DNA from: Actinomyces haliotis
GTDB taxonomy: Bacteria; Actinomycetota; Actinomycetes; Actinomycetales; Actinomycetaceae
NCBI RefSeq assembly: GCF_015355765.1
Contig: NZ_JACWNA010000009.1
Coordinates: 1-64,000, forward strand
DNA: 64,000 nt
Direction of reading: 5' to 3'
Each line of letters opens with the position of its first letter. The first letter of the stretch is position 1. Shown here piece after piece: positions 8,615-17,133 of this stretch. The position numbers were made by a program, and so were the translations under genes. The notes under the pieces were generated by a model. That model was not told the origin of the DNA. It searched no databases and saw only the letters and a program-made list of their open reading frames with translations.

Positions 8615-8635
8615 GGTCCCCCAGGCTCAGTGGGC

Positions 8636-9628
8636 TCAGCGGACGAGGACCGTCTTGCCGTGGCCGCCTCCGTTGTGCGCGGAGGCGAGCGCAGCCGGGA
8701 CCTCCGAGAAGGGCAGCTCCCGGCCAACGACGGGGCGCAGCTCCCCGGAGTCGACGAGGTCGATGATCTCGCGCAGCTCGGCGACGTCGGGGTGCATGAG
8801 GTGGTACTCGTAGCGCACGCCGAGCCTCTTGGCGCGGCGCTGGACGCGCGCGCCCAGGGCGCGCACGAGGAGTCCCTTGACTCCCGTGGTACCGAGCGTG
8901 CGGGCGAGGGCCGCGTCGGGCGGGGTGTTGAGGCCGACGACGAGGCCGTCCGGCTTGAGGACGGTCAGCGAGCGCAGGACGTTCTTCTCTCCGACGCCGT
9001 CGAGGACGAGGTCGTAGCCCGAGAGGACCTCGGTGAAGTCCTGCGAGTGGTAGTCGATGACGTGGTCGGCGCCGAGGGAGCGGACGAGCTCGGCGTTGCG
9101 CGGGGAGACGGTCGTCGCGACCTCGGCGCCGAGGTGCTTGGCGATCTGGATGGCGAGGGATCCGACGCCGCCGGCTCCGGCGTGGACGAGGACCTTCTGG
9201 CCGGTGGCGAGGTGGCCGCGGTCGACGAGCGCCTGCCAGGCGGTGAGAGCGGTGAGCGGTAGGGATGCTGCCTCGGCGAGGCTGGTCCCGCTCGGGGCGG
9301 GGGCGACCACGGAGGCGTCGACGGCGACCCGCTCCGCGAAGGTGCCCATGTGGGCCTGGTCGGCGCGGGTGACGACCCGATCGCCGACGGCGAGCCCGGT
9401 GACGCCGTCGCCGACCTCCACGACGGTGCCGGCTGCGTCGAAGCCGAGACGCGTCGGGAGGTCGAGCGGGACGACGAGGCGGACCGTGCCCTTGGCGAGG
9501 AGGGCGTCGACGGGGTTGACGGAGACGGCGGCGACGTCGATGACGACCTCGCCGGAGCCGGCGTGGGGCTCGGGGACGTCGGTGAGCACCGGGTCGGTGC
9601 CGTACTCGTTGAGGATGAATGCCTTCAT
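8636..9628 (-). CDS. Zinc-independent MDR oxidoreductase (quinone oxidoreductase-like)
   Basis: A 330-residue medium-chain dehydrogenase/reductase. It has the N-terminal GroES-like fold (NPVDALLAKG), the nucleotide-binding glycine motif HAGAGGVG at residues 149-156, and the substrate-domain ending GGGHGKTVLVR. The cysteines that bind catalytic and structural zinc in alcohol dehydrogenases are absent, so it belongs to the NADPH:quinone reductase group. The start at 9628 begins MKAFILNEYG as in the family. Likely cytosolic reduction of quinones or enones; substrate unknown. Confidence 0.82.
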   Translation of the reverse strand: MKAFILNEYGTDPVLTDVPEPHAGSGEVVIDVAAVSVNPVDALLAKGTVRLVVPLDLPTRLGFDAAGTVVEVGDGVTGLAVGDRVVTRADQAHMGTFAERVAVDASVVAPAPSGTSLAEAASLPLTALTAWQALVDRGHLATGQKVLVHAGAGGVGSLAIQIAKHLGAEVATTVSPRNAELVRSLGADHVIDYHSQDFTEVLSGYDLVLDGVGEKNVLRSLTVLKPDGLVVGLNTPPDAALARTLGTTGVKGLLVRALGARVQRRAKRLGVRYEYHLMHPDVAELREIIDLVDSGELRPVVGRELPFSEVPAALASAHNGGGHGKTVLVR

Positions 9629-9747
9629 GGGGTGGGTAACCGCGAGGCCGCCCTGGGCATTCCGTCCGGCGGCCCCGGGGAGCCGGGACCGCCGTCGTCG
9701 AGGGCGCTTGCGTGTCGGGGCGGGTCTGCGCGACGCCGCCGTCGTCG

Positions 9748-11424
9748 TCAGCCGCGCTTGACCAGCGGGAAGGTGATGGTCTCGCGGATGCCCTGGCCGG
9801 TGAGGGCCATGAGGAGGCGGTCGATGCCCATGCCCATGCCGCCGGAGGGCGGGAAGCCCTGCTCCATGGCGCGCAGGAAGTCCTCGTCGACGACCATGGC
9901 CTCCGGGTCGCCGTTGGCGGCGGCGAGGGACTGGGCGACGAAGCGCTCGCGCTGGACGACCGGGTCCGCGAGCTCGGAGTAGGCGGTGGCGAGCTCGAAG
10001 CCGCGCACGTACAGGTCCCACTTCTCGGTCAGGCCCGGGCGGGAGCGGTGGTAGCGGGTGAGCGGGGAGGTGTCCTCGGGGAAGTCGCGCACGAAGGTGG
10101 GCTCCCACAGGTCGTTGCCGACGGTCTCCTCGAAGATGTCCTCGACGACCTTGCCGGCGACCTCGTAGTCGTCGAACTCGAGGCCCAGCTTCTCCCCGAT
10201 GCGGACGAGCTCCTCGCGGGGCGTCTCGACGGTGATCTCCTCGTCGACGGCCTCGGAGACCGAGCCGTACAGGTCGATGGTGCGCCACTCGCCGGACAGG
10301 TCGTACTCGGAGCCGTCGGCGAGGGTGACGACCTCCTCGCCCTCGGCCAGGCCGAAGGCGTCGCGGGCAGCCTGCTGGACGAGGTTGCGGGTCAGCTCGG
10401 CCATGCCGTTGTAGTCGGAGTAGGCCTCGTAGGCCTCCAGGGCCGCGAACTCCGGGGAGTGGGAGGAGTCGGCGCCCTCGTTGCGGAAGTTGCGGTTGAT
10501 CTCGAAGACGCGGTCCACGCCGCCGACGACGGCGCGCTTGAGGTAGAGCTCGGTGGCGATGCGCAGGTAGAGGTCCATGTCGTACGCGTTCATGTGCGTG
10601 ACGAAGGGGCGCGCGGCGGCGCCGCCGTGGATCGGCTGGAGCATCGGGGTCTCGAGCTCGAGGTAGTCGCGGCGGTGGAAGTTCTCGCGCAGGGAGCGCA
10701 TGACGGCGGCGCGGGTGCGGACCATGTCGCGGGCCGCGGGACGGGTGAGGAGGTCGAGCTCGCGGCGGCGCACGCGCTGCTCCTCGGACAGGGAGACGGA
10801 CTCGCCGTCCTCGTTGGTCCAGGTCTTGGGCAGGGGCAGGAGCGCCTTGGAGGCGATACGCCAGGCGGGCACCTCGACGGCGTCATCGCCGAGCTCGGGG
10901 AGCTCCTCGGCGGTGCGGCCGTCGGCGAGGCAGGTCTCGGCGAAGACGGAGAGCTCGCCACGGCGCGAGGAGATGACGCGGCCGTGGACGAAGAGGTGGT
11001 CGCCGAGGTCGACGTCGGACTTGAAGGACTTGAGGCTCGTGTGCCCCTCACCGGGCAGGGACTTGGCGGAGACCATCGCCTGGATGGTGGTACCGGCGCC
11101 GTCGGAGAGGGTGACGAAGCAGAGCTTGCCGGAGCTGCGCAGGTACACGACGCGTCCGGCGAGGCCGACGACGTCCTCGGTCTCCTGGCCAGCCTCGAGG
11201 TGGGCGTACTGCTCGCGGACGGCGGCGATGGTCGTGGTGACGGGGAGGGCGACGGGGTAGGGCTCCCAGCCCTCGGCGCGGAGGCGGTCGCGCTTGGCGG
11301 CGCGGATCTCGAACTGCTCGCCCGGGCCCGGGTCCTGCTTGGCCTGCTTCTGCTTCTGGGGCTTGTCGGCAGGGGCGGCGGACTCGGGAGCGGGGGGCTG
11401 CTGGTTCTCAGTCGCGTCAGTCAC
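9748..11424 (-). CDS. lysS: Lysyl-tRNA synthetase, class II
   Basis: A 558-residue enzyme that charges tRNA-Lys. An N-terminal tail rich in Gln, Lys and Pro (about residues 1-40) precedes the OB-fold anticodon-binding domain and the class II catalytic core. Motif 2 is visible as FRNEGADSSHSPEF and motif 3 as GMGMGIDRLLMALTG near the C-terminus. It starts with GTG at 11424. The tail before the OB fold is longer than in many bacterial LysS but common in actinobacteria. Upstream on the same strand are panD and panC, the usual order. Confidence 0.95.
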   Translation of the reverse strand: MTDATENQQPPAPESAAPADKPQKQKQAKQDPGPGEQFEIRAAKRDRLRAEGWEPYPVALPVTTTIAAVREQYAHLEAGQETEDVVGLAGRVVYLRSSGKLCFVTLSDGAGTTIQAMVSAKSLPGEGHTSLKSFKSDVDLGDHLFVHGRVISSRRGELSVFAETCLADGRTAEELPELGDDAVEVPAWRIASKALLPLPKTWTNEDGESVSLSEEQRVRRRELDLLTRPAARDMVRTRAAVMRSLRENFHRRDYLELETPMLQPIHGGAAARPFVTHMNAYDMDLYLRIATELYLKRAVVGGVDRVFEINRNFRNEGADSSHSPEFAALEAYEAYSDYNGMAELTRNLVQQAARDAFGLAEGEEVVTLADGSEYDLSGEWRTIDLYGSVSEAVDEEITVETPREELVRIGEKLGLEFDDYEVAGKVVEDIFEETVGNDLWEPTFVRDFPEDTSPLTRYHRSRPGLTEKWDLYVRGFELATAYSELADPVVQRERFVAQSLAAANGDPEAMVVDEDFLRAMEQGFPPSGGMGMGIDRLLMALTGQGIRETITFPLVKRG

Positions 11425-11517
11425 GGCCGGGATTCTACCGGCGGCGGGACCACGCTCAGCGGCCCGGACGCGAGGGATCGGCCACCCCGCCGCACCGGCC
11501 CTTCGTCGCCCGGCCGC

Positions 11518-11982
11518 TCAGGCGCGGGCCTCGGCGAGGGGGATGCCGGAGGGGCGCAGCCCCTGGAGGCGGGCGACGTCGGCGCCGACGCCCTCGGTGG
11601 GGACGCCGCCCGGCTCGGCGGAGCGGTCGACGACGTGGTTGTGCTCGTCGACGAAGACGACGCGGGGCAGGTAGGTGCGGGCCTCGTCGTCGGGCAGCTG
11701 GGAGTATGCGATGAGAATGACAACGTCGCCGGGATTGACGAGGCGTGCCGCCGCGCCGTTGATGCAGATCTCGCCGGCGCCGCGCTCGCCGGGGATGACG
11801 TAGGTGGACAAGCGGTTGCCGTTCTCGCAGTCGCAGACGTCGACGCGCTCGCCGGGCAGGAGGTCCGCGGCGTCGAGGAGGTCCGCGTCCACCGTGATGG
11901 AGCCGACGTAGTCGAGGTCCGCCTGGGTCACCGTGGCGCGGTGGATCTTCGAGGTCATCATTGTGCGGGTGCGGGAGCTCAT
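11518..11982 (-). CDS. panD: Aspartate 1-decarboxylase proenzyme
   Basis: A 154-residue proenzyme that makes beta-alanine for pantothenate synthesis. The self-cleavage site Gly-Ser is present in DYVGSITVD; cleavage would generate the pyruvoyl group. The conserved start (M)[19 protein letters not shown] aligns with bacterial PanD. ATG at 11982 is chosen; no strong ribosome binding site separates it from the in-frame ATG at 11961 or a TTG at 11991. The protein has about 20 extra C-terminal residues compared with short PanD. It lies between panC and lysS on the same strand. Confidence 0.92.
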   Translation of the reverse strand: MSSRTRTMMTSKIHRATVTQADLDYVGSITVDADLLDAADLLPGERVDVCDCENGNRLSTYVIPGERGAGEICINGAAARLVNPGDVVILIAYSQLPDDEARTYLPRVVFVDEHNHVVDRSAEPGGVPTEGVGADVARLQGLRPSGIPLAEARA

Positions 11983-12156
11983 CGCGGACAAGCCTAGGGG
12001 CTCGGTCGGGGCGCGCCGCAGTGAGGTCGGTGACCGCAGCGTGAGGTCGGTGACGCGGCCGCCCGCGCACGAGCCCGGCCGGCTGGGACGAGCTCGGCGC
12101 CGTCGGCGTCGTGCTCGCCCCGGAAGGTCGAGGTCGTCGCGCTGGGCCGCGCTGTC

Positions 12157-13098
12157 TCAGGCGCCGAGAGTGATGAGCGCGTTGTCGATGAGGCGCGTGC
12201 TCCCGACGCGCGCCGCGAGCGCGAGGAGGACCTCGCCGCTCGACACGGGGGCGTCCGCTCCGGGCAGGCCCGGGCCGGCGCCGGCGGCGTCGACGAAGGT
12301 GGCGGGGTCGACGGCGGCGACGTAGTCCGCCTCGACGCCGGGGGCGCTCGTGAGGAGGTCGAGGGCTGCGTGACGGACCCCGGCGGCGTCGGCGCCCTTG
12401 GCGGCGGCCTGGCGCCCGGCCTCGAGGGCCCGTGACAGGGCGAGGGCCTGCCCGCGCTCGGCGTCGGAGAGGTAGGCGTTGCGCGAGCTCATCGCGAGGC
12501 CGGACTCCTCGCGGCGGATGTCGACGGGGACGATCTCGACCGGGACGGCGAGGTCGCGGACCATCGCCTGGACGATGGCGAGCTGCTGGGCGTCCTTGCG
12601 CCCGAAGAGCGCCCACCGCGGCTGCGTGAGGTGCATGAGCGTGAGGACCACCTGGAGCACGCCGGCGAAGTGGATCGGGCGGGTGGCGCCCTCGAGGACG
12701 GTGGCCATGGGGCCCGGGTCGAGGCGGACGGAGGGCTCGCCGTCGGGGTAGATGACCTCCGGGGTGGGAGCGAAGACGACGAGCTGGCCCACGCGGAGGG
12801 TGCCGTCGTCGCCCGTGAGGGTGGCGGTGAGGCCCTCGACGTCGGCCTCGAGGGTGCGCGGGTAGGCGTCGAGGTCCTCCCCGGCGCCGAACTGGAGAGG
12901 GTTGACGAAGATCGTGACGACGACCGTGCCGTCGGCGCCGACGCGGCGCGCGGCCTCGGTGACGAGGTCGAAGTGGCCCTGGTGGAGGGCGCCCATCGTC
13001 ATGACGACGGCGCGGGGCGCGGTGTCGGTGTCGAGCGCGGCGGCGAGCCCGGGGCGGCTCCGGGCGAGGGTGACGGGCTGGTTCTGCGTGGTGGTCAC
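12157..13098 (-). CDS. panC: Pantothenate synthetase (pantoate-beta-alanine ligase)
   Basis: A 313-residue cytosolic ligase that joins pantoate and beta-alanine with ATP. The nucleotidyltransferase signature TMGALHQGH lies at residues 34-42, the FVNPLQF segment follows, and the KMSKS-like loop appears as SGLAMSSRNAYLS around residue 200. GTG start at 13098. It contains an extra Ala/Gly/Pro insertion near the C-terminus (AGAGPGLPGADAPVS). Together with panD it provides two steps of coenzyme A biosynthesis; panB is not in the window. Confidence 0.93.
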   Translation of the reverse strand: MTTTQNQPVTLARSRPGLAAALDTDTAPRAVVMTMGALHQGHFDLVTEAARRVGADGTVVVTIFVNPLQFGAGEDLDAYPRTLEADVEGLTATLTGDDGTLRVGQLVVFAPTPEVIYPDGEPSVRLDPGPMATVLEGATRPIHFAGVLQVVLTLMHLTQPRWALFGRKDAQQLAIVQAMVRDLAVPVEIVPVDIRREESGLAMSSRNAYLSDAERGQALALSRALEAGRQAAAKGADAAGVRHAALDLLTSAPGVEADYVAAVDPATFVDAAGAGPGLPGADAPVSSGEVLLALAARVGSTRLIDNALITLGA

Positions 13099-13127
13099 GG
13101 CGCCCAGGCTAGTCGCGCCGGACGGGC

Positions 13128-14093
13128 TCAGTCGTCGAGGGCGTCGCGCAGCGCGCGCACTTGGTCCTCCCGCAGGCGGCCGGTGGCCTCACGGCGGTCG
13201 ACGGTGGCGGCGGCGAGGGCCCGGTAGGTGTCTACGGCGTCGGCGAGCGGACGCCCCTCCTCGTCGCGCAGCCCGGCCAGGGCCGTGAGGTGGCTGGCGA
13301 CGGTGCCCGCGTCGCCACGCGCGACGGGGCCAGTGAGCGCGCTGTCCGCCCCCTCCTGGAGCGCCCCGTCGAGGGCCGCGGTGAGGAGCGGGCGGAGGGT
13401 CGCGGCGCCGTCCTCGACGCCGGCGGCCTCGAGGGCACGCACGGCCTGACCGACGAGGGTGACGAGGTGGTTGGCGCCGTGGGCAAGAGCCGCGTGGTAG
13501 GCGGGACGCGCCTCCTCGGGCAGGACGAAGGGCTCACCGCCGAGCTCGACGGCGAGGGCCTGGCCGACGGGCAGGAAGGCGGGCGGCGCGGTGACGGCCA
13601 TAGGGCAGCCGGTGAGGCGCGCGAGGTCCATCGACCAGCCGCTGAAGGTCATGGCGGGGTGGAGGGCGATGGGGATCGCGCCGGCGGCCTGGGCGGGGGC
13701 GAGGACGCCGACGCCGTAGCGGCCGGAGGTGTGGACGATGATCTGCCCCATCTGCCACGCGCCGACCTCGGCGAGGCCCGAGACGAGGCCGGAGAGCTCG
13801 TCATCGGGGACGGCGAGGAGGACGAGCTCGGAGCGGCGGACGATCTCCTCGACCTCGAGGAGCGGAACGCCGGGCAGCAGCATCTCGGCGCGCTCGCGGG
13901 AGGCCTCGGAGACGGCGTGGACACCGACGAGCTGGTGCTCGACGGACCGGAGCGCGGAGCCGAGGACGGCGCCGACGCGGCCGGCGGAGATGACGCCGAC
14001 CCCCAGGCGCCCTGGGCGGCTTGGTTGCCCGGGCCCGGCGGGCGCCTTCGCGGCGGAGGGGGTGCCGGGCTCGGGGATGCTGGCGTCGCTCAT
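13128..14093 (-). CDS. Rossmann-like DUF2520 protein
   Basis: A 321-residue protein with an N-terminal NAD(P)-binding fold (GVISAGRVGAVLGSALR) and a C-terminal DUF2520 helical domain (HGANHLVTLVGQAVRALEAAG), an arrangement like short ketopantoate-reductase or F420-reductase relatives. Members of this family regularly sit next to panC in actinobacteria, so a role connected with pantoate is often suggested but unproven. ATG at 14093 is preferred; a GTG at 14198, three bases after the upstream stop, would add 35 low-complexity residues. Ends 29 bases before panC. Confidence 0.8.
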   Translation of the reverse strand: MSDASIPEPGTPSAAKAPAGPGQPSRPGRLGVGVISAGRVGAVLGSALRSVEHQLVGVHAVSEASRERAEMLLPGVPLLEVEEIVRRSELVLLAVPDDELSGLVSGLAEVGAWQMGQIIVHTSGRYGVGVLAPAQAAGAIPIALHPAMTFSGWSMDLARLTGCPMAVTAPPAFLPVGQALAVELGGEPFVLPEEARPAYHAALAHGANHLVTLVGQAVRALEAAGVEDGAATLRPLLTAALDGALQEGADSALTGPVARGDAGTVASHLTALAGLRDEEGRPLADAVDTYRALAAATVDRREATGRLREDQVRALRDALDD

Positions 14094-14201
14094 GCGCTCG
14101 ATGCTCTCACGCCGCCCGTCGGCGGGCTCGGCCCGCTCGTCCTCGGTGCCGGTCCAGCGCGCCGTGCGCCCGGTCTCGGCGCGCACACGGGCGAGCACGT
14201 G

Positions 14202-15953
14202 TCAGGCGACGCGCTCGAGCCAGCGGTCGAGGTGCTCCTCCTGGCGACGGCGCAGGGCGCGCTGCGCGATGACCTGCTCGACGGCCGCGAGGTCGTCGCG
14301 GTCGAGGTTGGAGATCTGGCAGGCGACGTTGGTGTCTACCATGTCGAGGTGGAGCCTGGCGAGCCCGCGTCGTCGCGCCAGCGGTCCCTCGTGGACGGAC
14401 AGCGACTGGATGCGCTCGTAGGGGATGACGCTCGTGCGCCGCCAGAAGCGCCCCAGGCGCAGGACGACGCAGGTGTCCGTGAGCCACAGACCCTCGCACC
14501 GCCACGCGATCGGGGAGAAGACACGGCCGCGTCGGGGGACCCCGATGAGGCCGCGCTCGGAGGAGCCCACAGGCGCGGTGGGGTCACCGACGCCGTCGTC
14601 GCCGGAACCGGCCAGGGCTGCGTCCAGGAGCCCGTCGGGATCGCTCGTCCCGAGGTCCGGGGCGACGAGCCAGAGGGCGCGTATCGCCGTGTCACGGTCC
14701 CCGACGGGCAGGAGGACGTTGACGCCGGTGTCCTGGACGCCTCCGGACGACGATGCCTCCGCAGCCGACCGGCCGGCGACGCAGACCTTGACGCTCCACC
14801 AGTCCGGTCCCCGCCAGAAGGGCCCCTGCTCGAGGCTGACGCCGTGGACGCGGCCGGGCGGGAGGGTGGAGGAGGTGTCCGAGGTCAGGCCGCAGCGCGT
14901 GCGGATGCCGGCGGGGGTGGCGGCCGCTCGGAAGCCCCAGCCCTTGTTGAAGCGGCCCCAGACGGCCCCGACCATGGCGAGCGGTCCGATGAGCGCTGGA
15001 AGGAGCCCGACGAGGTCGGTTCCGCTGCCGTCGAGGAGGGCCGCGGCCAGCGTGCCGCCGACGGAGGCGAGGACGATGAGGAGGATGAGGAGCGTCTGCC
15101 CCGAGCGCAGGGTCGAGAGGAGGAGGACCCGGGTGTCGACGGCGTAGAGCGGGCGCTCCTCCCCGCTGAGCCCGGTCAGCCTGGCCGCGGACTCCGCTCC
15201 CTCGAAGCCGAGGGGGACGTGCCCCGCCGTGGTGGCGGCGCCCGTCGTGCCGGTCCGCTCAGGAGCGGGCGCCGCGCCGGCAGCGGGCAGGTCGCCCTCT
15301 CCGGGTCCCTCGGCCGCGTCCTGGGCCGTGGAGCCGCCGCGGGCGTCAGCGGTCCGCGCTCCTGCGGCGAGGTCGAGGATCCGGTCGCGGAGCTCCTCGA
15401 GCTCGCGGGTGCGCAGGTAGCCGATGAGGACGCGGGAGTCCCCTCCCCCGGCGACCTCGACCTTGAGCTGACCGAGCCCGAGGATCCGCCCGAGCAGCGG
15501 GTGGACGACGTCGACGGACTGGATCCGGGGCAGCCGGGCGATGCGCAGCTGGCGGGTGAGGACCCCGCTGCGTAGGTAGACGGCGTCGCGGTCGACGGCG
15601 TAGGTCCGCATCCACCAGGAGAGCCACAGGGCCAGGGCCGTGAGCGCGACAGCACCCGCGGTCCCGACGACGGCCCACAGGATGGCGCCGTGCGAGAGGT
15701 CGAAGCCTTGCTTGCGAACGGCCCGGTAGACCTCGATCGCGGTGTCGAGGTTCTGGACGGTGACGATCGCGAGGACCGCGGTGATGATCTTCCATCCCTG
15801 GAGGAGCGGCGTGACCGGGTGGACCCGGTGCCAGGTGACGTCCTCGGGCAGGGAGATGCCGCGCTCCTCCCGGCCGGCTGCGCGCCGCACCGCGCGGTCG
15901 TGCCGTCGCTGGGACCGGCTCCGGGTGGGCGTGGGCCGCTGGTCGGCGCTCAC
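14202..15953 (-). CDS. Large bacterial-PH-domain membrane protein (YdbT-like)
   Basis: A 583-residue membrane protein with repeated bacterial PH (bPH2) units. Pairs of membrane segments at about residues 50-110 and 250-310 are each followed by a PH unit; motifs include RLPRIQSVDVVHPLLGRILG and SVIPYERIQSLSVHEGPLARR, which share the I-Q-S pattern. A third, degenerate unit lies around SSTLPPGRVHGVSLEQGPFW. The GTG start at 15953 overlaps the upstream TGA (GTGA), so it is coupled to the smaller PH protein. The function of this family is unknown; envelope-associated roles are suspected. Confidence 0.8.
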   Translation of the reverse strand: MSADQRPTPTRSRSQRRHDRAVRRAAGREERGISLPEDVTWHRVHPVTPLLQGWKIITAVLAIVTVQNLDTAIEVYRAVRKQGFDLSHGAILWAVVGTAGAVALTALALWLSWWMRTYAVDRDAVYLRSGVLTRQLRIARLPRIQSVDVVHPLLGRILGLGQLKVEVAGGGDSRVLIGYLRTRELEELRDRILDLAAGARTADARGGSTAQDAAEGPGEGDLPAAGAAPAPERTGTTGAATTAGHVPLGFEGAESAARLTGLSGEERPLYAVDTRVLLLSTLRSGQTLLILLIVLASVGGTLAAALLDGSGTDLVGLLPALIGPLAMVGAVWGRFNKGWGFRAAATPAGIRTRCGLTSDTSSTLPPGRVHGVSLEQGPFWRGPDWWSVKVCVAGRSAAEASSSGGVQDTGVNVLLPVGDRDTAIRALWLVAPDLGTSDPDGLLDAALAGSGDDGVGDPTAPVGSSERGLIGVPRRGRVFSPIAWRCEGLWLTDTCVVLRLGRFWRRTSVIPYERIQSLSVHEGPLARRRGLARLHLDMVDTNVACQISNLDRDDLAAVEQVIAQRALRRRQEEHLDRWLERVA

Positions 15954-16543
15954 AGGCCGGCCATCCTCTGCTCGCCGCGCTCGGAGAGGATCCGTCGCAG
16001 GTTCTCCGCCTCCTCGACGGGCAAACCGTTGATCGTGGCGTCGGTCGAGGCAGCGGCCGTGTGCAGCTTGACCTCGGCGATCCCGAGCCGGTGCGCGAGC
16101 CGGCCCTGGGAGGTGTCGACGAACTGCATGCGCCCGTAGGGGACGACGCTCATGCGGCGGAACATGATTCCCTTGCGCCACAGGAGGTGGTCCTCGGCGA
16201 GGGCGTAGCCCATGGCCCGCACCTGGCGCGGGATGAGCCAGAGCTCCCACACGAGCAGGACCGCACCGATCGCCGTCCCGACGTGGAACCAGGGGCTCAC
16301 GATGATCCCCAGCACGGCGAGCACCACGATGACGACGGCGTCGAAGCACCCGTTGAGGATGAGGCGCGCGGTGGTCAGGCGCGGTGAGACGGGCCTGAAG
16401 ACGACGCCGTCGGGGTCGAAGGGGCTGCCGCCCGCCGTGGTCGAGCGCACCGGTCGGCGGCCGGCTGCTGGTCGTGCCCGAGCGGCTGACGGCTCAGCCG
16501 CCGCGGCAGGGGCGGGGCGGGTGACGGGGTCGGGGGCGCTCAT
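15950..16543 (-). CDS. Small bacterial-PH-domain membrane protein (YdbS-like)
   Basis: A 197-residue protein: a disordered Ala/Pro/Arg N-terminus of about 50 residues, two membrane helices (AVVIVVLAVLGIIVSPWF, IGAVLLVWELWLIP) and one bPH2 domain with SVVPYGRMQFVDTSQGRLAHR. It precedes and overlaps the larger PH protein by four bases, the standard two-gene arrangement in actinobacteria. Function unknown. Confidence 0.82.
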   Translation of the reverse strand: MSAPDPVTRPAPAAAAEPSAARARPAAGRRPVRSTTAGGSPFDPDGVVFRPVSPRLTTARLILNGCFDAVVIVVLAVLGIIVSPWFHVGTAIGAVLLVWELWLIPRQVRAMGYALAEDHLLWRKGIMFRRMSVVPYGRMQFVDTSQGRLAHRLGIAEVKLHTAAASTDATINGLPVEEAENLRRILSERGEQRMAGL

Positions 16544-16623
16544 GGGGGGCTCCTCGGGTCGGGTGAGGCCACCGTCTCACGGGGGCCCTGCCCCTCCCTC
16601 CCCCGGGAGGACGAGACGCGTCC

Positions 16624-17133
16624 TCAGGCGGGTGCGCCGCCAGGAGGAACCGAGCCACCGGCGCCGCCGTGCCCCTTCGTGCCGTCCTCATCGTCGTCGG
16701 ACGTGTCGATGGCGCACCAGTGCTCGACGGCCAGGCCCACCGCGATCCACACGGCGCACGCGAGGAGGCAGCCGGCAGCGGTCCAGCCGAGGCGGGTGAG
16801 GGCGGGCGAGGCTGGGTTGGCGAGGACGAGGACGAGCTGCCCGGCGTAGGCACCACCGACGAGGGACCCGACGACGGCGGAGGCCTGCGCGGCGCTCGCC
16901 GTCGTGGCGGCGCCGGTCGGCGTCATCCAGGTGGGCTCGTGGGCGCGCAGGCGACGCACGGCGAGGCCCGCGACGAGGACGATGACCGAGATGACGAGGG
17001 CGACGACGCCGCCCCACGGCGCGACCTCGGGTACCCAGCCCTGGCGGCGCAGGAGCAGGTCGCTCACGACCCAGCTGAGGACGCCGGTCGCGAGGGCGCA
17101 CGCGAGGACGGTCGTCCAGCGCGTGCGGCGCAT
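16624..17133 (-). CDS. DUF3180 membrane protein
   Basis: A 169-residue integral membrane protein with about four helices (VLACALATGVLSWVVSDLLL, VALVISVIVLVAGLAV, and two more), ending in an acidic and glycine-rich tail. DUF3180 proteins are actinobacterial and almost always follow folK, as here: its ATG overlaps the folB-folK stop by one base (TGATG). Function unknown. Confidence 0.85.
   Translation of the reverse strand: MRRTRWTTVLACALATGVLSWVVSDLLLRRQGWVPEVAPWGGVVALVISVIVLVAGLAVRRLRAHEPTWMTPTGAATTASAAQASAVVGSLVGGAYAGQLVLVLANPASPALTRLGWTAAGCLLACAVWIAVGLAVEHWCAIDTSDDDEDGTKGHGGAGGSVPPGGAPA

Noticed and set aside
13161-15575. Long plus-strand open frame opposite DUF2520 and the PH-domain gene
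   Set aside because: Shadow frame; no domain or ribosome binding site.
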